Source: CAG-552 sp964516925
GTDB taxonomy: Bacteria > Bacillota > Clostridia > Christensenellales > Pumilibacteraceae
DNA length: 19,742 nt
Direction: 5' to 3'
Assembly (NCBI GenBank): GCA_964516925.1
Contig: CAZEXL010000023.1
Coordinates: 1 to 19,742 of the forward strand
Notes under the pieces: generated by a model
The model's database searches: none
The model's input: only the letters and a program-made list of their open reading frames with translations
Told to the model about the DNA's origin: nothing
Shown here: positions 16,001 through 19,742 of the stretch, piece after piece
How the letters are laid out: the number at the start of each line of letters is the position of its first letter
Numbering within the stretch: the first letter of the stretch is position 1
Program-made: the position numbers and the translations under genes

Positions 16001-16092
16001 TAATCATTCTTCCTTGTGTGGTTAGTATTTGCCGTAAGCGGTAAAATATGCGCCTTTTTAAGTTGCGCCGTCAATGCAAAATATGGTAAAAT
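16001..16092. repeat. 92-bp direct repeat, right copy
   Basis: Matches 7866-7957 at 91 of 92 bases. The only change, at 16010, turns the minus-strand AAGGAGGA into AAGGAAGA. No minus-strand gene follows here, so the ribosome site is free to decay, while the plus-strand promoter for mazG is identical to the left copy. The short gap before it (15971-16000) is AT-rich with a weak hairpin (TTTGATA/TATCAAA) but no clear terminator for the Hint gene. Confidence 0.97.
16063..16092 (+). promoter_or_regulatory. Promoter of the mazG-dus operon
   Basis: TTGCGC (16063-16068), 18 bases, then the extended -10 TGGTAAAAT (16084-16092). It lies 18 bases before the mazG ATG, so the transcript would have a leader of only about a dozen bases, containing AAAGGAG. 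Confidence 0.6.
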
Positions 16093-16110
16093 ACTCTAAA
16101 GGAGATTTTT

Positions 16111-17475
16111 ATGATTACCGTTATCGGACTTGGATTTAACGAAGGCAGTATTTCTAAACGCGGAATGGATATTTTATCCGCGTCGGATATGATTATTTTT
16201 CGTACGTTGCGTACGCCGCCCGCAAAAGCGCTTGGCGGATTTTGTAACGGAAGTTTCGACTATTTATACGAAAAGGCGGAGTCGTTTGACGAGCTTAATT
16301 CCACCATTGCCGGTGAACTTATTCGGCTTAGCCAAAGCTACCCCAATCTTGTGTATTGCGTAGACGGCGACGGCTACAAGGACAGTTCGGTAGTCGAGCT
16401 TTGTAAGCGAACCGAAACGTATATCGTGCCCGGTCCGTTCGATCTTGCTTTTGCTCCGTCTACGGCTTGTACGTATTTCAGCGCGTACGACCTTGCGGCA
16501 AACTTTTATATCGATCCGAAGGTGCCTACGTGCGTATACGCCATCGACGACGGCAATATCGCAAGCGACGTAAAGCTGTATTTGTTGCGCTTTTATTCGC
16601 CCGAACAAAAGGTGATTTTGTGCAACGAAAAAGACAAGACGTATATAAGTTTAGCCGACCTAGACAGGCAAAAAAAGTATTCTGCGTCCACAGCCGTATA
16701 CCTAGAAAGCGGAAACAACAGCAGCTTTGCCGAGTTGCTTAGAATAATGACTCGTCTTACCGCACCCGACGGCTGTCCGTGGGATAAGGCTCAAACTCAC
16801 GACAGTATTCGCATTAATCTTTTAGAAGAGGCGTACGAAGCGGTACAAGCCATTACCGACGGCAATATAGACGGCATGATAGAAGAACTGGGTGACGTAC
16901 TGCTACAAGTGGTGTTCCATTGCGATATTGCTTTGCGCACGGGCGAGTTTACCTTAGAGGATGTAATAAAGGGGCTTAACGATAAGCTCGTAGGCAGGCA
17001 TACGCACATTTTCGGCGGAGATAAGGCAGAAAGCGAAAGCGGCGCTTTGCTCGTTTGGGAAAACAACAAGATGAAGGAAAAGCACCAAACGACTTTCGCT
17101 TCGGCTGTAAACGACGTCCCGCAATGCTTCCCGGCTTTGTTGCGAGCTCAAAAGGCGGCAAAGCGAGTGGAAAAGGGAGGTTGGAAGACTAACGCAAAAG
17201 AACTGAGCGAAATTATAAACGAAGCCTTACTAGAGCTTGTCGAAGAAAGAGGCGACAAGGCGGAAACGCTAGGCAAACTTCTTTTGTGCGTGGCGTGGCT
17301 TAGTCATTTGCTTGGTGAAAACTGCGAGCAAGCGCTTTTGGATACGGTAATAAAGATTCAAAGAAAATACACATCGTTCGAAAACGCCGTTTTGGCTGAC
17401 GGGCTTGACGTAAACAAGCTTACGAAAGAGCAATTCAAAAAGTATTACGACGGAGCGACCGATGAGCTCGTTTAG
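16111..17475 (+). CDS. mazG: YabN-type fusion: tetrapyrrole methylase-like domain plus MazG pyrophosphohydrolase
   Basis: The 454-residue cytoplasmic protein joins two domains. Residues 1-200 resemble the SAM-dependent tetrapyrrole methylase fold (ITVIGLGFNEGSISKRG at the start, IVPGPFDLAFA in the middle). Residues about 205-440 are MazG, a nucleoside triphosphate pyrophosphohydrolase that removes non-canonical or excess NTPs. MazG features are DGCPWDKAQTH, the metal-binding EExxE at 239-243 (LEEAYEA) and EELGD at 258-262. RHTHIFG, a VWENNKMKEK block and an IQRKYTSFENAV end follow. This is the YabN architecture of Firmicutes, slightly shorter than usual. AAAGGAG precedes the ATG by six bases. 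Its promoter is the right 92-bp repeat copy. It overlaps dus by 14 bases, which implies coupled translation. Confidence 0.93.
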   Translation: MITVIGLGFNEGSISKRGMDILSASDMIIFRTLRTPPAKALGGFCNGSFDYLYEKAESFDELNSTIAGELIRLSQSYPNLVYCVDGDGYKDSSVVELCKRTETYIVPGPFDLAFAPSTACTYFSAYDLAANFYIDPKVPTCVYAIDDGNIASDVKLYLLRFYSPEQKVILCNEKDKTYISLADLDRQKKYSASTAVYLESGNNSSFAELLRIMTRLTAPDGCPWDKAQTHDSIRINLLEEAYEAVQAITDGNIDGMIEELGDVLLQVVFHCDIALRTGEFTLEDVIKGLNDKLVGRHTHIFGGDKAESESGALLVWENNKMKEKHQTTFASAVNDVPQCFPALLRAQKAAKRVEKGGWKTNAKELSEIINEALLELVEERGDKAETLGKLLLCVAWLSHLLGENCEQALLDTVIKIQRKYTSFENAVLADGLDVNKLTKEQFKKYYDGATDELV

Positions 17476-18394
17476 CATAGGAAACGTAACGCTTAAAAAC
17501 AACCTTATACTTGCGCCGCTTGCAGGGTACACCGACATTGCGTTCAGGCGACTGTGCTTAGAAAACGGTGCGGGACTCGCCGTAACTGAAATGGTCAGCG
17601 TAAAGGGGCTTTGCTACAAAAACAAGCAGACGTTCGCAATGCTTAAAACGAGCGATGGCGAAACTCCGTGTTGCGTTCAGCTGTTCGGTTCGGACCCCAA
17701 GGATTTTGCTCTTGCACTGGATACGGGCGCGCTGGATAAGTTTGATATTTACGACGTAAACATGGGTTGCCCGGTAAACAAGGTGGTAAAAAACGGCGAG
17801 GGTTCCGCGCTTTTAAACAATCCGTCCGCTGCCGAAGCGATAGTAAAAGAACTTGTAAAAAGCGGAAAGCCGATTACGGTAAAAATTCGTTCCGGGTTTA
17901 GGCAAAGCGAAAACGTTGCCGTGGATTTTGCAAAGCGAATGGAAGACGCAGGCGCCGCCATGGTTACGGTGCATGCCCGCACCACGGCTCAGCTTTACGG
18001 CGGAGTGGCGGATTACGCTACGGTCGGGAAGGTGCGCGATGCGCTTAAAATCCCGGTGACGCTAAGCGGCGATATCGTGGACGAGCAAAGTTACGCGTTG
18101 CGGGCTTCTTGCGCCGACGCGTTTATGATAGGGCGCGGCGCGCTGGTAAATCCGAGTGTCTTTTCGTTGCTTGCAGGCGGTAGCTTAAGTAAAAAGTATC
18201 CGCTTATAAAAAAGCACGTAAAGTACCTAAGCGAATATTTCGACGAGCACTATGCGGTGGTTACGATTAGAAAGTTTTTCGCATACTATCTTAAGGGTGA
18301 ACGCGGCGTAAAGGAATTTAAAAATCTTATTTACTGCGCAAAAACGCTTGACGAAGTGAGCGATCTCGTAGATAAATATCTTGTAAATATTTGA
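17462..18394 (+). CDS. dus: tRNA-dihydrouridine synthase, DusB-like
   Basis: A 310-residue FMN enzyme that reduces uridines in the D-loop of tRNA using NADPH. The signature is complete: LAPLAGYTDIAFRRL at the N-terminus, DVNMGCPVNKVVKNGEGSAL with the catalytic Cys103, then KIRSGF. VHARTTAQLYGG and a phosphate-binding end (IPVTLSGDI, then FMIGRGALVNP) follow. Length fits the nifR3/YhdG subgroup. The ATG at 17462 lies inside the mazG end (14-base overlap) with GGAG at 17453-17456 as ribosome site. It is co-transcribed with mazG from the repeat-borne promoter. No clear terminator follows, but dnaN has its own strong promoter. Confidence 0.94.
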   Translation: MSSFSIGNVTLKNNLILAPLAGYTDIAFRRLCLENGAGLAVTEMVSVKGLCYKNKQTFAMLKTSDGETPCCVQLFGSDPKDFALALDTGALDKFDIYDVNMGCPVNKVVKNGEGSALLNNPSAAEAIVKELVKSGKPITVKIRSGFRQSENVAVDFAKRMEDAGAAMVTVHARTTAQLYGGVADYATVGKVRDALKIPVTLSGDIVDEQSYALRASCADAFMIGRGALVNPSVFSLLAGGSLSKKYPLIKKHVKYLSEYFDEHYAVVTIRKFFAYYLKGERGVKEFKNLIYCAKTLDEVSDLVDKYLVNI

Positions 18395-18423
18395 AAATAA
18401 AACCCAAGCAAGCCTAAAAAACA

Positions 18424-18452
18424 TTGACATAAGCAAAAAAAAAGTGTATAAT
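18424..18452 (+). promoter_or_regulatory. Consensus sigma-A promoter for dnaN
   Basis: Perfect TTGACA (18424-18429), 17-base spacer and perfect TATAAT (18447-18452). The leader before the ATG at 18470 is only about 10 bases, with GGTGA as ribosome site. Confidence 0.92.
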
Positions 18453-18469
18453 TTTCAACAGGTGACGAT

Positions 18470-19579
18470 ATGAAGCTAATTTGTAACGGAAACGACTTGT
18501 CCGACGCTGTCGGCAAAGTATATAAGGCGGTCGGCGCAAAAACCACTAATCCCATTCTGGAATGCATTAAGCTTAAAGCAGAAGGGGGCGCGTTAACGTT
18601 GTCCGCAACCGATCAGGAGCTTTATATCGAAAAGAATATCGCCGCCGACGTAAAGATCGAAGGCGAAACGCTCGTTCCGGGCAGATTCTTTTCGGAGTTT
18701 GTAAAAAAGCTTAATCGCGAACAAATCGAACTTTCGCTTACCGAAAACAACAGATTGGTAATTCGTTATCAGGGCAACGAAGGTACGCTTTCTTGCCGCA
18801 ATGCCGACGATTTTCCCGTTATGCCCGACGTAGAAGGCGCGCAAAGTTTCGTTATTATCAAAAACGAACTTAAGGATCTTATAAACAAGATCTCCTTCTC
18901 GGTTAGTATGGACGACGCTCGTCCTATGCTTAAAGGCGTTAATCTCGAAGTGGAACAAAGCACGCTGACGGGTGTTGCTTTGGACGGCTATCGTCTTGCA
19001 AAGTGCGTTAAGCAAATCGAAGGTACCACCGCTATGATGTCGGCTGTCGTTCCGGCTCGTAGCGTAAACGAAATTGCCAAGCTTATCGAGGACACTCTCG
19101 ATCCCGTAACCGTCTACATTCAAAAGCGTTATCTTATGGTTGATCTCGTTCATACTAAAATATACGCAAGTTTGCTTGACGGCGACTTTATGAACTATAA
19201 ACATATTATTCCGTACAACTTCAACACGGTCGTTACTCTTCCAAAAGAGCAGTTCGAGGATGCTTTGGAGCGTGCAATATTGCTTGCTCACACCGGATCG
19301 GACAGGAACAACCTCGTTAAGTTTGATATTAAGGAAGATGTGTTGGAGGTTTCGGCGGACAGCGAAATCGGCGACATCAACGAAAAGATTGTCGTTAAGC
19401 TTATGGGTAACGAGCTTACCATTGCGTTCAACGCGCGTTACTTTACCGAGCTTTTGCGTTACGTAAGCTGCGAGAACATCGTTATCAAGTTTACTAATTC
19501 CGTCAGCCCGTGTATAGTTGTTCCCAGCGGCTCGGTCGAGGACTTTATGTACCTCATTTTGCCGGTACGTATGGCGTAA
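18470..19579 (+). CDS. dnaN: DNA polymerase III beta subunit (sliding clamp)
   Basis: The 369-residue clamp forms a ring dimer on DNA and tethers polymerase III and repair proteins. Visible family features are the first domain (MKLICNGNDLSDAVGKVYKAVGAKTTNPILECI), SATDQELYI, DDFPVMPD, DGYRLAKCV, the VPARSVNEIAKLIED block, SEIGDINEKI and the C-terminal YLILPVRMA that lines the partner-binding pocket. Length is slightly below the usual 365-380 midpoint but complete. It has its own consensus promoter. dnaA is not in the window on the upstream side, where dus lies instead, so the classical dnaA-dnaN order is not seen here. The gene is followed by a strong hairpin. Confidence 0.97.
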   Translation: MKLICNGNDLSDAVGKVYKAVGAKTTNPILECIKLKAEGGALTLSATDQELYIEKNIAADVKIEGETLVPGRFFSEFVKKLNREQIELSLTENNRLVIRYQGNEGTLSCRNADDFPVMPDVEGAQSFVIIKNELKDLINKISFSVSMDDARPMLKGVNLEVEQSTLTGVALDGYRLAKCVKQIEGTTAMMSAVVPARSVNEIAKLIEDTLDPVTVYIQKRYLMVDLVHTKIYASLLDGDFMNYKHIIPYNFNTVVTLPKEQFEDALERAILLAHTGSDRNNLVKFDIKEDVLEVSADSEIGDINEKIVVKLMGNELTIAFNARYFTELLRYVSCENIVIKFTNSVSPCIVVPSGSVEDFMYLILPVRMA

Positions 19580-19593
19580 AACAGTGCGCTTAC

Positions 19594-19628
19594 TTCGACC
19601 TAGCCTTTTAAGAGTAGGTTGGGTCGAA
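19594..19628 (+). terminator. Hairpin after dnaN, possible terminator
   Basis: TTCGACCTAGCCT (19594-19606) pairs with AGGTTGGGTCGAA (19616-19628) over 13 bp including two G-U pairs, loop of 9. It lacks a T-run (TAATTATG follows), so it may be a weak terminator, a 3'-protecting stem, or the start of the structured element that follows. Confidence 0.5.
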
Positions 19629-19634
19629 TAATTA

Positions 19635-19742
19635 TGCTACCGAAGCTTAGTTGGACCGGCTGATTGGCGGGCTAAGCAGAGCGTGGAGAAAGAACGTAAG
19701 TAAATAAGTGCTACTGTGGCTCAGTTGGACCAGCCGGTTCGT
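19635..19742 (+). repeat. Two related 34-base structured repeats, tRNA-D-arm-like, cut by window end
   Basis: Copies 19635-19668 and 19709-19742 (offset 74) agree at 25 of 34 bases and share AGTTGGACC exactly. Each can form a 4-bp stem around a 10-base loop: AGCT/GGCT (19644-19647 with 19658-19661) and GGCT/AGCC (19718-19721 with 19732-19735). One stem position changes on both sides, which supports an RNA structure. The loop resembles a tRNA D-loop, but neither copy folds into an obvious full tRNA within the window, and the second is truncated. Confidence 0.4.

Larger units (their letters stand above)
7958..16092. other. Inserted 8135-bp accessory segment bounded by 92-bp direct repeats
   Basis: The segment plus one repeat copy is the unit that appears to have been added between the yjzC-like gene and mazG. 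All five genes lie on the plus strand and are visibly richer in A+T (AAT, GAT, TAT, AGA codons) than both flanks, which suggests transfer. Cargo: sigma factor, protease, membrane protein, lipoprotein and Hint-domain protein. No transposase, integrase, relaxase, terminal inverted repeats or tRNA site is seen, so it is not a recognised transposon. The boundary repeats fit homologous integration of a circle carrying a promoter copy, or a duplication-type event. Confidence 0.6.

Noticed and set aside
7958..16092. A transposon, integrative element or prophage
   Set aside because: No transposase, integrase, terminal inverted repeats or phage genes; the 92-bp boundary repeats are far longer than typical target duplications.
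18593..19291. 232-codon frame antisense to dnaN
   Set aside because: Shadow frame; dnaN is complete and conserved across it.
19709..19742. A complete tRNA gene
   Set aside because: Only a D-arm-like start is present before the window ends, and the similar upstream copy does not fold as a full tRNA.

Overview
The window looks like chromosomal DNA from an uncultured, low- to mid-GC Clostridia-like Firmicute, probably host-associated. This rests on the gene content: adjacent fusA and tuf, the YabN-type MazG fusion, a YhcC/YtqA-type radical SAM protein, sigma-A-type promoters with 17-bp spacers, strong AGGAGG-like ribosome sites, TGA used as a stop codon, and several BspA-like leucine-rich-repeat and InlB-repeat surface proteins. 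No 16S rRNA or other decisive taxonomic marker is present, so the placement is an inference.

Layout. 1-3500: the 3' part of fusA (EF-G), then tuf (EF-Tu) with its own promoter, a structured leader and a terminator. 3446-3988: a 543-base gap holding a palindromic repeat cluster and a textbook promoter. 3989-6631: a lipoprotein with zinc-ribbon-like repeats and LRR_5 repeats. 6679-7599: a radical SAM protein, closed by a bidirectional terminator. 7705-7866, minus strand: a 53-residue YjzC-like protein. 8015-15970: an AT-richer accessory block encoding an ECF-type sigma factor, a secreted papain-like (C39-type) protease, a single-pass membrane protein, a large InlB-repeat lipoprotein with a degenerate metallopeptidase-like core, and a 1070-residue LRR/InlB-repeat protein ending in a Hint domain. 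16111-18394: mazG overlapping dus. 18470-19579: dnaN with its own promoter. 19580-19742: a structured, repeated non-coding tail.

The main discovery is that the accessory block is bracketed by a 92-bp direct repeat, 7866-7957 and 16001-16092, with one mismatch. The repeat is a compact divergent promoter. The left copy serves the yjzC-like gene on the minus strand and the right copy serves mazG on the plus strand. The simplest reading is that the two genes were once head-to-head neighbours sharing this promoter. An 8135-bp segment then entered and the promoter was duplicated, so both flanking genes kept their signals. The left copy also points at the sigma-factor gene, so the cargo may be driven by a captured mazG promoter. 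No transposase or integrase is visible.

Inside the block, two intergenic regions share G(T/A)AAC-N17-GTATATAT(A/C)ATAG, which resembles ECF sigma-factor promoters. They lie just before the protease gene and just before the lipoprotein gene. This suggests a self-contained module: a sigma factor, a possible membrane-anchored anti-sigma partner and cell-surface effectors, one of them carrying an autoprocessing Hint domain. The module is an inference; the gene order, repeats and motifs are directly visible.
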